This document shows, one piece after another, positions 1 through 9,471 of a stretch of 64,000 nucleotides of DNA. The number at the start of each line of letters is the position of its first letter. Position 1 is the stretch's first letter. The DNA comes from Haladaptatus pallidirubidus (GTDB lineage Archaea; Halobacteriota; Halobacteria; Halobacteriales; Haladaptataceae). The position numbers were made by a program, and so were the translations under genes. The notes beneath the pieces are model-generated. The model saw nothing but the letters and a program-made list of their open reading frames with translations, made no database searches and was not told the origin of the DNA. The DNA lies in contig NZ_CP085301.1 in NCBI RefSeq assembly GCF_020700235.1, forward strand, positions 1,426,001-1,490,000, written 5' to 3'.

Positions 1-2
1 TG

Positions 3-249
3 TGGGCGATGGTGTTCGTCACTCTCTCGTCCGCACTGACGGGTCTTCTGTAGAGCGCCGAAGAGGCGGCATGGCTGGGAGTTCTTAGCGGGGCAGGCGT
101 GACGCTGTATCTGTTCGCCGCCGCGAAGATGAACGAGTGGGCTTCCAGCGGAGACGACCACATCACTGCTTGTCCTGTTTATCGGCGCGAACATCACCAT
201 TGGCCTGTTCCTTGTCGCCGCTGTGAATCAGGTACTTTTCTCGCGGTGA
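3..249 (+). pseudogene. Remnant of a membrane-protein gene, cut by the window start
   Basis: Frame 3 from the window edge reads a hydrophobic stretch ending in VTLSSALTGLL. It then meets an in-frame TAG at 51-53 and continues in the same frame through VTLYLFAAAK. From about 166 the hydrophobic coding signal moves to another frame (LLVLFIGANITIGLF, then LVAAVNQ), which ends at TGA 247-249. One stop plus one frameshift inside what reads as two or three membrane helices indicates a decayed gene. Its start lies outside the window and its family cannot be named. Confidence 0.45.
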
Positions 250-282
250 TTGGTTCAGTTTGTGTTCGTGGTGAGTGTAAAC

Positions 283-597
283 TCACGGAGCGACTGTCGC
301 CTCTCCATATAGGGGAATCGTGATCAGAAGCAGTGCGATTGTACCGAGGGAAACAGCTCCGACGACTCGCAATCGCACGTTCGAGGGATTCGAATGGATG
401 CTGTAGCCAGCGAGAACGAGGAATGAAACTTGGAAGAGAAATTCGAGATAGGAAGCATTGAGCCCGAGAACACCCCGAAGCACCAGTATAATTGCCGAAA
501 GAACGGTCAGAACCGTCGCTACGACCGTAGAGCGCGACGTGGGACTGCTGGACTTGACCACAATCGCCGTCAGTGCTATATTGAGAAAAACGCGCAC
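283..597 (-). CDS. Small membrane protein, unknown function
   Basis: A 104-residue protein with three or four predicted membrane segments and almost no soluble domain: an N-terminal helix around NIALTAIVV, a helix around VVATVLTVLSAIILVL, one around FLFQVSFLVLAGY, and a last one around VSLGTIALLLITIPL. The start used is GTG. The same frame stays hydrophobic for about 12 more codons upstream (HLAFLTALVGV) before a TGA, with no ATG, so the true N-terminus is uncertain and may be truncated. It lies tail to tail with the remnant at 3-249. No family was recognised. Confidence 0.5.
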   Translation of the reverse strand: MRVFLNIALTAIVVKSSSPTSRSTVVATVLTVLSAIILVLRGVLGLNASYLEFLFQVSFLVLAGYSIHSNPSNVRLRVVGAVSLGTIALLLITIPLYGEATVAP

Positions 598-704
598 CCC
601 GACAAGCGCAGTCAGAAACGCAAGATGTGATCAATTCGGAAACTGCCATTCGAACATGATGAGTACTTTTTCTAACAATTTATTGCTACTTTCACATGCT
701 AAAT

Positions 705-815
705 CTGTCGGAAGGTTGCGCCAGCGCGTTCGCACGAGGGGAGCGAAGCGAATACCGTTTGTGCAGTCCCACGCTGGCGGGGGAGGAGCAGGGAGACTGG
801 CGGTGGGGAGTCGTG
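705..815 (-). repeat. Possible degenerate fourth copy of the intergenic repeat family
   Basis: Read on the minus strand, this begins GACTCC, is rich in CCACCGCC-like and CTCCCCC-like runs, then has a TTCGCTTCGCTCC stretch and ends in ACGCGCTGGCG. That is the same order of elements as in the copies at 807-1023, 31045-31190 and 31195-31433, but with much lower similarity. It also holds CGCCAGCG/CGCTGGCG arms near 719-779 that could form a hairpin. No open frame here looks coding. Confidence 0.3.
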
Positions 816-1023
816 ATTTGCTACAGCACGATATAATCAAACAGGAGTAAGCGGATCACGACTCCAATGAAACCGCCCCGCACCGCGACTGCAGGCCCCA
901 CACATCCCCAACCGATTCGTTCATTCGTTGTCGCTCGTTCTCATCCCTCGCATGCTATCAGCACAGACCTTCGGAGGTGAACTCCTCAGGCCTGTATCAG
1001 CGCACGCCATCGTAGCTCGCTGG
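807..1023 (+). repeat. Intergenic repeat family, copy A, with covarying hairpin
   Basis: A non-coding element. It opens with an 11/11-base inverted repeat (GGAGTCGTGAT at 807-817, ATCACGACTCC at 855-865). This leads into ACTCCAATGAAA, a C-rich segment with CTGCAGGC and CACACATCC, then CTCATCCCTCGC. Next comes a hairpin at 964-994 whose inner stem is GGAG/CTCC around a GTGAA loop, with an outer CAGACC/GGCCTG stem. The element ends with CGCACGCCATCG. Copies B and C in this window share the same order. The stretch 598-1122 contains only this, the degenerate repeat beside it and the promoter region of the oxidase gene. Confidence 0.65.
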
Positions 1024-1164
1024 AATTCTGTAACTCGGCTCCCAGTCTGGATTTTGCACGCGTATTATCGCATTCAAGTCAGGTAATTGATTGGACGATA
1101 CTTGTCTCGAAACAAATGACAAATGACCGAAAGGAATTACCCTGTTCCACCCAACTACTGTACG

Positions 1165-2949
1165 ATGGCAGCGCTACCAATGGACTTGGTGCTTACCGTC
1201 CTGATGGGTGGGTTCTTACTCGCCGTTCTGTTCTTCGTCCTCCGGGTCGAAGACTGGCGGTCGTACACACCTGCGGGAGGGGGGCTGGGGCAAGTAGAAG
1301 AGCGACGCGTCGAATACGCGGAGAAACCGAGTGGAATCCTCCGCTGGCTAACGACGGTTGATCACAAGGACATCGGCATGCTGTACGGCCTGTACGCGCT
1401 CATCGCGTTCATCTGGGCCGGACTGGGCGTCGTCCTGATGCGCGTCGAGTTAGTCGCGCCCGACATTGACCTCATGCAGGCCGGATTCTATAACGCTCTT
1501 CTCACCACACACGGCCTCACGATGCTGTTTCTGTTCACGACGCCGATGATAGCCGCGTTCGCGAACTACTTCATCCCGCTCCTCATCGGCGCGGACGACA
1601 TGGCGTTCCCGCGCATCAACGCCATCGCGTTCTGGCTCCTCCCGCCCGCGGCGATTCTCATCTGGATCGGGTTTCCGCTCGCATCGATAGCGGACATCCC
1701 GGCACCGCAGACGGCGTGGACGATGTACACGCCACTCTCGGCGGAGCAGCCGAGTCCGGCGACCGACCTGATGCTCCTCGGCCTGCACCTCTCGGGCATC
1801 AGCACGACGATGGGGGCGATCAACTTCATCGCCACTATCTTCACCGAACGCGACATCGAATGGCCCGAACTCGACCTGTTTTCGTGGACGATGCTCACGC
1901 AGTCGGGGCTTATCCTGTTCGCGTTCCCGCTGCTCGGCAGTGCCCTCATCATGCTCCTGCTCGACCGCAACTTCGGCACCACCTTCTTCGCACCGGAAGG
2001 TGGCGGCGGGCCGATTCTGTGGCAACACCTGTTCTGGTTCTTCGGCCACCCCGAGGTGTATATCATCGTCCTCCCGCCGATGGGGCTGGTCAGCCTCATT
2101 CTCCCCCGTTTCGCGGGCCGAAAATTGTTCGGCTACAAGTTCGTCGTCTACTCGACGCTCGCCATCGGCGTCCTCTCGTTCGGCGTCTGGGCCCACCACA
2201 TGTTCTCCACCGGCATCGACCCGCGGCTTCGGGTTAGTTTCATGGCGGTGTCCATGGCAATCGCGATTCCGAGCGCGGTGAAGGTGTTCAACTGGATTAC
2301 GACGATGTGGAACGGCAACCTCCGGATGACCGCGCCGATGCTCTTTAGCGTCGGGTTCATTCAGAACTTCATCATCGGTGGGGTCACCGGGGTTTTTCTG
2401 GCGGCGATTCCCGTCAATTTGGTGCTTCACGACACCTACTACGTCGTGGGTCACTTCCACTTCATCGTCATGGGTGCGATCGCGGTGGCCCTGTTCGCCG
2501 GGTTCTACTACTGGTTCCCGATTTACTCCGGGAAGATGTACCAGAAAAAGCTCGCTCACTGGCATTTCTGGCTGACGATGATCGGTTCGAACGTCACCTT
2601 CTTCGCCATGATATTCCTCGGTTACGGCGGCATGCCGCGACGGTACGCGACCTACCTCCCACAGTTCACGACGTGGCATCAGGTCGCGACCCTCGGGGCT
2701 GTTATCCTCGCGGTCGGTCAACTCATCTTCGTTTGGAACATCGTCCAGTCGTGGCTCGAAGGGCCGGTCGTCGAAGACAGCGACCCGTGGAATCTCAAAG
2801 CTGAAGGGATGGGGTCGCCCGAGTGGACGTGGTTCGAGAAGAAGCGCGAGACGGCGCTGGCCGACGGTGGCGGGGCGGACAGTCGAGAATCCGATGCCGG
2901 TGAGCGCGATCGGAGCGAGCGCGAACGTAAACCGGAGGATGATGTCTGA
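1165..2949 (+). CDS. coxA: Heme-copper terminal oxidase subunit I (A1 type)
   Basis: Catalytic subunit of a cytochrome c or halocyanin oxidase in the membrane. It reduces oxygen to water and pumps protons. It has about 12-13 membrane helices with the family signatures GADDMAFPR (D-channel Asp), [10 protein letters not shown] (CuB His, Glu and the cross-linked Tyr of A1 enzymes), WAHHMF (CuB histidines), AVKVFNW (K-channel Lys) and HDTYYVVGHFHF (heme ligands). After the last helix comes a charged tail of about 40 residues. ATG at 1165 is chosen because the first helix follows at once (594 residues); an in-frame ATG at 1123 adds 14 residues and one at 1180 removes five. It overlaps the next gene by one base. 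It is a close paralogue of the subunit I at 53603. Confidence 0.95.
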   Translation: MAALPMDLVLTVLMGGFLLAVLFFVLRVEDWRSYTPAGGGLGQVEERRVEYAEKPSGILRWLTTVDHKDIGMLYGLYALIAFIWAGLGVVLMRVELVAPDIDLMQAGFYNALLTTHGLTMLFLFTTPMIAAFANYFIPLLIGADDMAFPRINAIAFWLLPPAAILIWIGFPLASIADIPAPQTAWTMYTPLSAEQPSPATDLMLLGLHLSGISTTMGAINFIATIFTERDIEWPELDLFSWTMLTQSGLILFAFPLLGSALIMLLLDRNFGTTFFAPEGGGGPILWQHLFWFFGHPEVYIIVLPPMGLVSLILPRFAGRKLFGYKFVVYSTLAIGVLSFGVWAHHMFSTGIDPRLRVSFMAVSMAIAIPSAVKVFNWITTMWNGNLRMTAPMLFSVGFIQNFIIGGVTGVFLAAIPVNLVLHDTYYVVGHFHFIVMGAIAVALFAGFYYWFPIYSGKMYQKKLAHWHFWLTMIGSNVTFFAMIFLGYGGMPRRYATYLPQFTTWHQVATLGAVILAVGQLIFVWNIVQSWLEGPVVEDSDPWNLKAEGMGSPEWTWFEKKRETALADGGGADSRESDAGERDRSERERKPEDDV

Positions 2950-3185
2950 TGGCCGAGACTGAAGCGGACGCGGATTCCGACCCAATCTTCGACCGCGAAA
3001 CCCTGCTCGACATTTCGGTGAACCTCGTCCCGATGTTCATCCTCCTCTTCTTCATCGTTCTGTTCGCCGTCTGGACGCCGTGGGAGGGTCAACCGTTGAT
3101 TTTCGCGATGTCCCACCTGCTGACCATCATCCCCTTCGTCCTGCTCGGTCTTCTGACGTGGATTGCGGCCCACTACGTCAGATAG
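2949..3185 (+). CDS. DUF6684-type small membrane protein, likely oxidase accessory subunit
   Basis: A 78-residue protein. The acidic N-terminus (FDRETLLDISVN) is followed by two membrane helices, one around MFILLFFIVLFAVW and one around PFVLLGLLTWIAA. The pattern matches the haloarchaeal DUF6684 proteins found downstream of subunit I genes. The start codon overlaps the oxidase stop (TGATG), so the two are translated together and probably form one enzyme. A role as a small structural or assembly subunit is inferred. The gene is convergent with the dehydrogenase at 3227-4249. Confidence 0.8.
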   Translation: MAETEADADSDPIFDRETLLDISVNLVPMFILLFFIVLFAVWTPWEGQPLIFAMSHLLTIIPFVLLGLLTWIAAHYVR

Positions 3186-3226
3186 CGACTGGTGAACCGG
3201 TCGAACGCAAAATTTCGTTCGCTCTT

Positions 3227-4249
3227 TCAATCCAAATCTATCGAAATTCGTTCCCCAGTTCGCGCCGATTCGTAGGCCGCCTCGGTCAGCGCGGTCACGG
3301 CGAACGCATCGCGGGCGGTCGCCGGAGGTTCCTTGCCGCTCTCGATGCAGTCGATGAACGACCCGGCTTTGCTCTCGTGGCGTCGGTTGTCCATGAACGG
3401 AACGACGGTCGTGCTGTCTGCCTCTATCTCCGTCAGCTGGCGCGGTTCCCACTGTCTTCCTTCGAGATAGAGCGCTCCATCGTCGTCCCAGATGTGGATG
3501 TGTTCACGCACGCAGGGCGCATCGCTGTAAACTGCAATGCTGGCAGATGCCCCACCTTCGAACTCAACGACGAGTTGCGCTCGTTCGTCCACCCGGTTTT
3601 CCTCGTCGGCGAACTTCATGTCTGCTTGCACCGAGGTCGGCTTTAGTCCGGTCGTCCACAGAACCGCGTCGATGAGGTGGCTCCCGGTGTCGTAGAGGTT
3701 GCCGCCGCCGGAGAGGTCGGGGTCGGTTCGCCACGTCTCCTCGAATCGGGAAATCCAGTTCTGCGTAATTTCGGCGCTGATGAACCGCGGCGTTAGATTC
3801 GTCTCGTCCCACCGCTCCCGCGCTCGGATGAACGCCTGATTGAGGTGTCGCTGGTAGCCGACCATCAGCAGTTGGTCTTCCTGTTCGCTTCGCTCGGCGA
3901 GCTCGCGCGCTTTCTCGCGGTCGGTCGTAAGCGGCTTGTCACAAAGGACGTGAAGCCCCTCGTCCAGCGCGGCCATCGTTTGCTCGTAGTGAAAAACGTG
4001 CGGAGTTCCGATGAGAACGGCGTCCAACTCCTCCGCGTCTAGCATCTCGGCATAATCTTCGTACCGCGATCCTTGGCCGACGTAGAGGGTATCTCCGGCC
4101 TCGTCTCGCGGCGGTTCGCTCACGTCCGCAATCGCGACGACCGTCGAACGTGGGTCTTCTTCGAACTGTCTTCCGACTGTCGTTCCGATGTAGCCGCCAC
4201 CGATAACGCCGACGCGGAGTTTTTCGGGATTTGTGGTCGTTCCTGACAT
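3227..4249 (-). CDS. Gfo/Idh/MocA-family NAD(P)-dependent oxidoreductase
   Basis: A soluble dehydrogenase of 340 residues. It has an N-terminal Rossmann fold with the nucleotide motif VGVIGGGYIG, the CDKPLTTD segment (the family's EKP-type catalytic lysine region) near residue 100, and a C-terminal alpha/beta sheet domain. Family members oxidise sugars, inositols or amino sugars; the substrate cannot be told. ATG 4249 (MSGTTTNPEK) is preferred over an upstream in-frame ATG at 4324, which would add 25 non-homologous residues. It is a single gene with no obvious sugar-pathway partner next to it. Confidence 0.88.
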   Translation of the reverse strand: MSGTTTNPEKLRVGVIGGGYIGTTVGRQFEEDPRSTVVAIADVSEPPRDEAGDTLYVGQGSRYEDYAEMLDAEELDAVLIGTPHVFHYEQTMAALDEGLHVLCDKPLTTDREKARELAERSEQEDQLLMVGYQRHLNQAFIRARERWDETNLTPRFISAEITQNWISRFEETWRTDPDLSGGGNLYDTGSHLIDAVLWTTGLKPTSVQADMKFADEENRVDERAQLVVEFEGGASASIAVYSDAPCVREHIHIWDDDGALYLEGRQWEPRQLTEIEADSTTVVPFMDNRRHESKAGSFIDCIESGKEPPATARDAFAVTALTEAAYESARTGERISIDLD

Positions 4250-4363
4250 AATTTTCACCGTGCGAGGACAAAAATCCGTCCAAGCGTACAGCGGGGAGGG
4301 GCTTAATTCATGCCCTCGTGGCAACCGTTACGATTCGGATGAAATTGCAAACCGGCTCGACGT

Positions 4364-5605
4364 TCAGGATTCGTACGAGAGTGAGACGACCCGCCCGTCG
4401 CCGTAGATGACGTATATCTCCTCGGCACCGTCCCCGTTCAAATCCGCGAGTGTCGGATGGGTGTAAATAGTCACCGACCGCTCGTAGGTCGCCAGCACGT
4501 TGCCGGAATCCGGCCCGATGACGGTCACTTTCCCGTCGTTCGTGGCGGCCACGATTTCCGTCTCGTCGTCGCCGTCTACGTCGCCAACGATTGGCGGCGG
4601 GGTCATCTGTGTTTTCGTCGTCAACGACGTTTCCCACTCGACGCTCCCGTCGGTCGCGTCGAGCGCGAACAACGTTCCTTCTTTCGAGACGGCGTACACT
4701 TCCGGATTTCCATCCTCATCTCCGTCAGAAATATCGCCTACTGCGGCGAGCTCGCCGACCGACCGACGCCATTCGACGCTTCCGTCAGCTCCGTCGAGAA
4801 CGACGATTTCGCCGCCCGAGGTGGCGACCGATATTTCGATTGGCTGGTCGCCGTCAGCCTGTCCGGAACCCATCCAAAGGATGGAGTCATCGATGTCGTC
4901 GTTCTGCCACACCGTTTCGTTGTTCCCGTCGGTGAGGACGACTCGGCCACCGTCCAAGGTGCCGATTCCAACTGCTAGTTCGGCGTCGCCGTCGGTATCG
5001 AAATCGGCGGCGGTCGGTTGGGCTAACACGCGTCCGCCGAGAGCGCGGCTCCACGCTTCGGTTCCGTTCCCCCGAACGACCGAGAGCTTTCCGTTCACGT
5101 CCACGACGGCGATTTCACGACCAGAGTCCGGTGATAGGTTCGCAACCACCGGTTGTGTGTAGCCGTAGTCTTCGAGTTCGTGACGCATCGCCTCGTCTCC
5201 CGAGCGAGCGTCGTAGGCCGTCACTCTCTCTTCCGTGCTCGCGGCGAGAACTTCCGGCGTGCCGTCGCCGTCGAAATCAGAAACTGTCGGGTCGGCGACG
5301 GCGTGAATCGTGCAGTTCGCGGGCGGAACCTGATGTCTCCAGACGGTGTTTCCGGTTTCGCTATCGAGTGCAAACAGGCCGCATCCGGTTCCGTTTCCTC
5401 GGTCGCTAATCGGCGCGAAAACGAACGACCGGTCCCCTATCGTGGCCGCCGCCGGTGCGTGGTGGTTTCCTTTCATGTCACGGCCGGTGTCGCTAACCCA
5501 GCGTTCCGAGAGGTTTCCGCCGTCATCTCCCGTGAACGCGACGGCGCCAAGGCCCGCGAGGACGGCGACGATGACGAGGAGGACTGCTCCGGTTGCGAAG
5601 CGCAT
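4364..5605 (-). CDS. Secreted or membrane-anchored FG-GAP/PQQ-like repeat protein
   Basis: A 413-residue protein. One N-terminal hydrophobic helix (signal or anchor) follows MRFATG, and the rest is an extracytoplasmic beta-propeller-like domain. Repeats of about 40 residues carry Asp-rich calcium-type loops such as DFDGDGTPEVLA, DFDTDGDAELAV, DVDGDDETEIVA and DLNGDGAEEIYV, which are FG-GAP/VCBS signatures, alternating with GxVxWR-type strands as in PQQ propellers. Surface adhesion or ligand binding is likely but not shown. The next gene upstream on the same strand, 93 bases away, is a GT-C-like membrane protein. Confidence 0.85.
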   Translation of the reverse strand: MRFATGAVLLVIVAVLAGLGAVAFTGDDGGNLSERWVSDTGRDMKGNHHAPAAATIGDRSFVFAPISDRGNGTGCGLFALDSETGNTVWRHQVPPANCTIHAVADPTVSDFDGDGTPEVLAASTEERVTAYDARSGDEAMRHELEDYGYTQPVVANLSPDSGREIAVVDVNGKLSVVRGNGTEAWSRALGGRVLAQPTAADFDTDGDAELAVGIGTLDGGRVVLTDGNNETVWQNDDIDDSILWMGSGQADGDQPIEISVATSGGEIVVLDGADGSVEWRRSVGELAAVGDISDGDEDGNPEVYAVSKEGTLFALDATDGSVEWETSLTTKTQMTPPPIVGDVDGDDETEIVAATNDGKVTVIGPDSGNVLATYERSVTIYTHPTLADLNGDGAEEIYVIYGDGRVVSLSYES

Positions 5606-5698
5606 CGGTTACGGTTGGCAGTCGCCGGGCAAAAGCCCTCCTCATCGGTGGCCGGATTCGAGACGTGAACCACGGTCGACGATCGGTTCCCGCCGCAG

Positions 5699-7327
5699 TT
5701 ACATCGGTATCGGTCCCATCGTCCCCGACCGCGACGGATGCCAGCCGTCGGCCAGTTTGAAGATGGCGACCTCCTCGTTTTCGAAGGCGAGGTGATACTG
5801 TGACGATGTCATCATCCTCGACATCATTTCCTTCGGCTGTTCGCGTTGCATCCCGCGAACCGTGTAGGTGCCCTTCGGGATGTAGACGTAATCCGGATGC
5901 ACGTCCATCTGCATCAGTCGCACCGTCAGGCAGTTCGAACTGTGACATCGCGATAGTTGGCGGAACTGCCGTAACTGGGTGCTGTACTGCTGATGCCCCT
6001 TCCATTCGACGCCCCACGGTGCTACCACCATCGTTCTGTCCGTCTGCTGTGGGAACCATTCGGCGGCATCGCCGAGAACGACGAACTCCGCCGACGGTTC
6101 GGTGTTCTTTTTCGTCCACTCCATCGCTTCGACGTCCCCGTCGTTCACGAACTGCGGGAGGGACGGACTTCCCGCGTGAGCGTTCATCCCGCCCGTCGCG
6201 TACAACGCGCCGCCGCTGAGGCTGACGGTCACCAGCAGTGCGACCGAGAACGTCACCACCGCCTCTCTGTCGAGTATCCTGAACGGTTCACGACGAAGCC
6301 ACGGAATGAGTCCAACGAAGACGAACCGGGCGCTCACGAACGCCGCGATGAGGAATACGAAGCGGGCTTCCTCGATCGTCACGGCGATGAGCAACAGCCA
6401 CGCCGGGAGGAAATATTCGCGCTTCAATAGAAGCCAGATACAGCCGACGACGGCGGTCAGATGCCATATCGACAGCAACGGCGATTCGTTGAACTGCTGT
6501 TCGACCAACCGCTCCAGCGTCGGAATCGTGTTGCCGATTCCGCCGTGAGTTCCCGCCGCGGAGGTGAACACGGTCGAACCGTGCGCGATCAGTACCGAAC
6601 TCCACCACGGCGTCGTGAGCAGGACTGCTCCGAGACCGACGAACAAGCCCCGAAGTAATCCGTCGAACGACCGGTCGAACCGAACGTACAGCAGGAGATA
6701 GCTCATCACGAAGAAAATCGTGTACATCGGGTGGGTGAGAATCGTCAGCGTGAACGCGACGAGCGCGGGAACGAGCCATCTCGTGTCCGCCTCCCGGAAC
6801 AGTTGTAATCCGGCGTAGATTCCGACGAGCGAAAACAGGAGAGCGGGGGCGCGAACGATGCCTCCAGCCGAGATGTGCCACTGCAAAACCGGCGGACTGA
6901 CAGCGACGAGGAGCGTCGCCAACGATGCCTGTGGTCGTGACCCTAGCAAATCGCGCGTGAAAAAGTACAGCGGAATCAGGTACGCGATGCTGACCAGTCC
7001 GGGGAGATACTGCGCGATGGTGAACGGGTCGAGTCCGGTTACGTCGAGCAGCACGGCAGAAACGTAAAACATGAACGGCGGATACGCGAACGGCACCCCT
7101 TCCGCGGTGTAGCCAGGAATCGTTTCTGGAAGGACGTAGCCGTTTTCGCTGATGCGTTCCGCGATGTGGAGGTACAGCCCCGCACCGAACGACGGATATG
7201 AATGCGAACTCACGTAAAAATAGAAGATGCAAATTCCGGCAAGGAGTCCCGGAACGAGCCATGGCAGTTCGTATCCGAGTCCCCGCGATTCCTGCGTCGT
7301 TTTTGAATCCGTTTGATGACTAGCCAT
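5699..7327 (-). CDS. Polytopic membrane protein, GT-C glycosyltransferase-like
   Basis: A 542-residue protein with about 11-12 membrane helices and a soluble C-terminal domain of about 150 residues. The first extracellular loop after helix 1 carries GAGLYLHIAERI and GYTAEGVPFAYPP, resembling the loop that holds the catalytic acidic residue in GT39/oligosaccharyltransferase-like GT-C proteins. The donor would be a lipid-linked sugar, but no strict DD/ED catalytic motif was seen, so the activity is inferred. ATG 7327 gives the short polar N-terminus expected; an in-frame ATG at 7351 adds eight residues. It may act with the secreted propeller protein next to it. Confidence 0.7.
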   Translation of the reverse strand: MASHQTDSKTTQESRGLGYELPWLVPGLLAGICIFYFYVSSHSYPSFGAGLYLHIAERISENGYVLPETIPGYTAEGVPFAYPPFMFYVSAVLLDVTGLDPFTIAQYLPGLVSIAYLIPLYFFTRDLLGSRPQASLATLLVAVSPPVLQWHISAGGIVRAPALLFSLVGIYAGLQLFREADTRWLVPALVAFTLTILTHPMYTIFFVMSYLLLYVRFDRSFDGLLRGLFVGLGAVLLTTPWWSSVLIAHGSTVFTSAAGTHGGIGNTIPTLERLVEQQFNESPLLSIWHLTAVVGCIWLLLKREYFLPAWLLLIAVTIEEARFVFLIAAFVSARFVFVGLIPWLRREPFRILDREAVVTFSVALLVTVSLSGGALYATGGMNAHAGSPSLPQFVNDGDVEAMEWTKKNTEPSAEFVVLGDAAEWFPQQTDRTMVVAPWGVEWKGHQQYSTQLRQFRQLSRCHSSNCLTVRLMQMDVHPDYVYIPKGTYTVRGMQREQPKEMMSRMMTSSQYHLAFENEEVAIFKLADGWHPSRSGTMGPIPM

Positions 7328-7534
7328 GGGTAAAATCGACTGGCCGCTCAAGAGCGCCTGGCGGCGGTGTTCTCGTTCGAAAAAACCATCGCAGGATTCA
7401 CTCTTTGTTATCCAGTGGCTATTGGTGGGATACCGACGAATACTGACCGCAGAGTGATGGTAGGTGTCCGTTCACGCCGCGGTAACGGTGGCTTGCGGCG
7501 ACCGTCGCGATCCGAAATCACAAAAAAGCGATAG

Positions 7535-8794
7535 TTACTCGTATCGCAGCGCATCGATGGGGTCCGTCTGCGCGGCATCCCACGCGGGATAGATTCCTGC
7601 GAGGACGCCGACCAGCACGCCCACTGCGACCGCGATACCGAACCATTCAGGGCGGAACGCGAGCGGCAGGCCGATAATCTCGGCGGCGACGTACCCACCG
7701 GCCAGTCCGACGAGTGCGCCGACCGCCGATCCGAAAAGGCCGAGCAGAATCGCTTCGAGCAGGAACAACTGGAGAACGTCGTTGTTTCGCGCCCCGACGG
7801 CTTTCATGATGCCGATTTCTTTGGTTCGCTCCGTGACGCTGACGAGCATGATGTTGGCGATGCCGATGGCACCGACGACCAGCGAGATGAGTGCGATGCC
7901 GGTGATGTACGCGGTGAACGTGTTGCTCACCTGCCTGACCTGATTGACGAGTTCGTCCTGCGTCGTGACCTTGAACCGGTAGCTCTCGGATTTTAGCTCC
8001 CGTGCGTCGGACTGTTCGCCGAGATACGTGTATACGCGACCCTGCACCGAATCAACCTGCGACGGACTTTCCGCAAGCACCAGCGCCCGTCCGTAGACGC
8101 GCTGGTTCTCGTTCGCCGAAGGACTGTACACCGTCCGCTGGTAGAACGGGTCGGTCGGCGCGTAAATTTGCGGCGACGCCTCGTCGCTGATACCGAGTGC
8201 CGACTGTTCTGTCGGTTCGACGATGCCGACTACCGTCGCGTTCACCTGTTCCCCTCCCGATGCGCGCGTGACGGAGACGGTGTCCCCGACGGTGACGTTT
8301 TCTTCCCCAAACATCCTCGTCGCCGGGCGATTCAGGACGACTTCCCGTTCGCCGCTCTGAAACGACCCGCCCGCGACGAACTCTTGATTTCTCACGTCGA
8401 AATACGGCGGGGTCGTCACCACGACCCACTGCCGCCCGATCGTCGAGTTGTTGAACTCGACGGCCGAAGCCGCGACGCCGCTCTCCGGGACGGCGGCCTC
8501 GACGCCCTGTAGCGACCGAATTTCGTCCATATCGTGTTCGGTGAAAACGGTTTGTCCTCCGCTTCCGAGGTCCGGAAGTCCGGTTTCGCTCTGCGACTGC
8601 GCTGATACGTACATCGTCGCCGCGTTCCCTCCCGCGACGGTGCTGATGATGTCCGCTTGTAGACTCGCGCCGAGCGTGACGAACGTGATGACCGCGGCCA
8701 CGCCGATGATGACGCCGAGCGTCGTCAGCGTTGAGCGAAGTTTGTGTTCGCGAATGTTTCGCCAACTGATTCGAAGGCTCTCGAAGAGGTTCAT
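7535..8794 (-). CDS. MacB/FtsX-type ABC transporter permease
   Basis: A 419-residue permease with MacB topology. One N-terminal helix (LTTLGVIIGVAAVITFVTLG) precedes an extracytoplasmic domain of about 210 residues. Three C-terminal helices follow, the first two bracketing the conserved cytoplasmic segment TERTKEIGIMKAVGARNNDV, which contacts the ATPase. Family members act in lipoprotein or peptide export or cell-envelope mechanotransmission, not substrate uptake. Normally the ATP-binding gene is adjacent; here the neighbours are UspA and the GT-C-like gene, so the partner must be encoded elsewhere. ATG 8794 gives the usual MNLFESLRISWRNI start; the GTG at 8842 adds 16 unlikely residues. Confidence 0.9.
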   Translation of the reverse strand: MNLFESLRISWRNIREHKLRSTLTTLGVIIGVAAVITFVTLGASLQADIISTVAGGNAATMYVSAQSQSETGLPDLGSGGQTVFTEHDMDEIRSLQGVEAAVPESGVAASAVEFNNSTIGRQWVVVTTPPYFDVRNQEFVAGGSFQSGEREVVLNRPATRMFGEENVTVGDTVSVTRASGGEQVNATVVGIVEPTEQSALGISDEASPQIYAPTDPFYQRTVYSPSANENQRVYGRALVLAESPSQVDSVQGRVYTYLGEQSDARELKSESYRFKVTTQDELVNQVRQVSNTFTAYITGIALISLVVGAIGIANIMLVSVTERTKEIGIMKAVGARNNDVLQLFLLEAILLGLFGSAVGALVGLAGGYVAAEIIGLPLAFRPEWFGIAVAVGVLVGVLAGIYPAWDAAQTDPIDALRYE

Positions 8795-8926
8795 CCGCCC
8801 CAATCGTTCATCGTGTCTTTCATTCTCTCGACTACCCGTCACGACCTACGATAGCATCCGTCAAAAGTCTATGACTGGAAACGCTAGCTTAAACGCTTGA
8901 AACGCGAGATTATCGGCGATTCGGGT

Positions 8927-9358
8927 TTACGACGGCTCGTCCATTCGAACCGTCAGCACCGGTCGTTCGGAAAGTCGAACGATTTTCTCCGTTACGCTCC
9001 CGAGGAGGTAGCGATCGATGCCCCGTCTGCCGTGCGTCCCCATCACGATGAGGTCGATGTCGTGGTCGTCGGCGAAATCGAGGATGGTCCTGTACGGCGT
9101 TCCGCGGGGAATCGACGTTCGAACGTCGATTCCCGCATCTCTCGCCCGCCGTTCGATGTCGTCCACCGCTTGCTCGCCCTCCTGCTGGAGTTCCTCGTAC
9201 AGCATGTCCGCCCGAACGTCCGGCGGGATTGCGGTTTGGTCAACTATCGAGATGACGTACAGTCGCGCGTCGTAGGTGTCCGCGAGATTGATGGCCTGTT
9301 CGACGGCTCTGTCCGCCGCGTCGCTCCCGTCCGTGGGCAGGAGGATTCGATCGTACAT
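8927..9358 (-). CDS. UspA-family universal stress protein
   Basis: A single Usp domain of 143 residues, cytoplasmic. It begins MYDRILLPTDGSDAAD and carries the ATP-binding signature GTHGRRGIDRYLLGSV (G-2x-G-9x-G-S), so it belongs to the nucleotide-binding Usp class. It stands alone, 132 bases upstream of the ABC permease on the same strand. A role in energy or stress signalling is inferred from the family only. Confidence 0.92.
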   Translation of the reverse strand: MYDRILLPTDGSDAADRAVEQAINLADTYDARLYVISIVDQTAIPPDVRADMLYEELQQEGEQAVDDIERRARDAGIDVRTSIPRGTPYRTILDFADDHDIDLIVMGTHGRRGIDRYLLGSVTEKIVRLSERPVLTVRMDEPS

Positions 9359-9471
9359 CGCATCTATTTCACGTTCCCTATCGGCAAATGATTACTGGCG
9401 GCGTTCACGGAGCCCGGATTGGTCCGTCCCCGCACATAAAACCACGCCGGTTAGCGACAGTAATCTGTACC

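Noticed and set aside
1450..2985. A 511-residue open frame on the minus strand inside the first oxidase gene
   Set aside because: It is rich in Arg, Glu, Asp and His with no domain pattern and mirrors the highly biased codons of the real subunit I gene on the plus strand.
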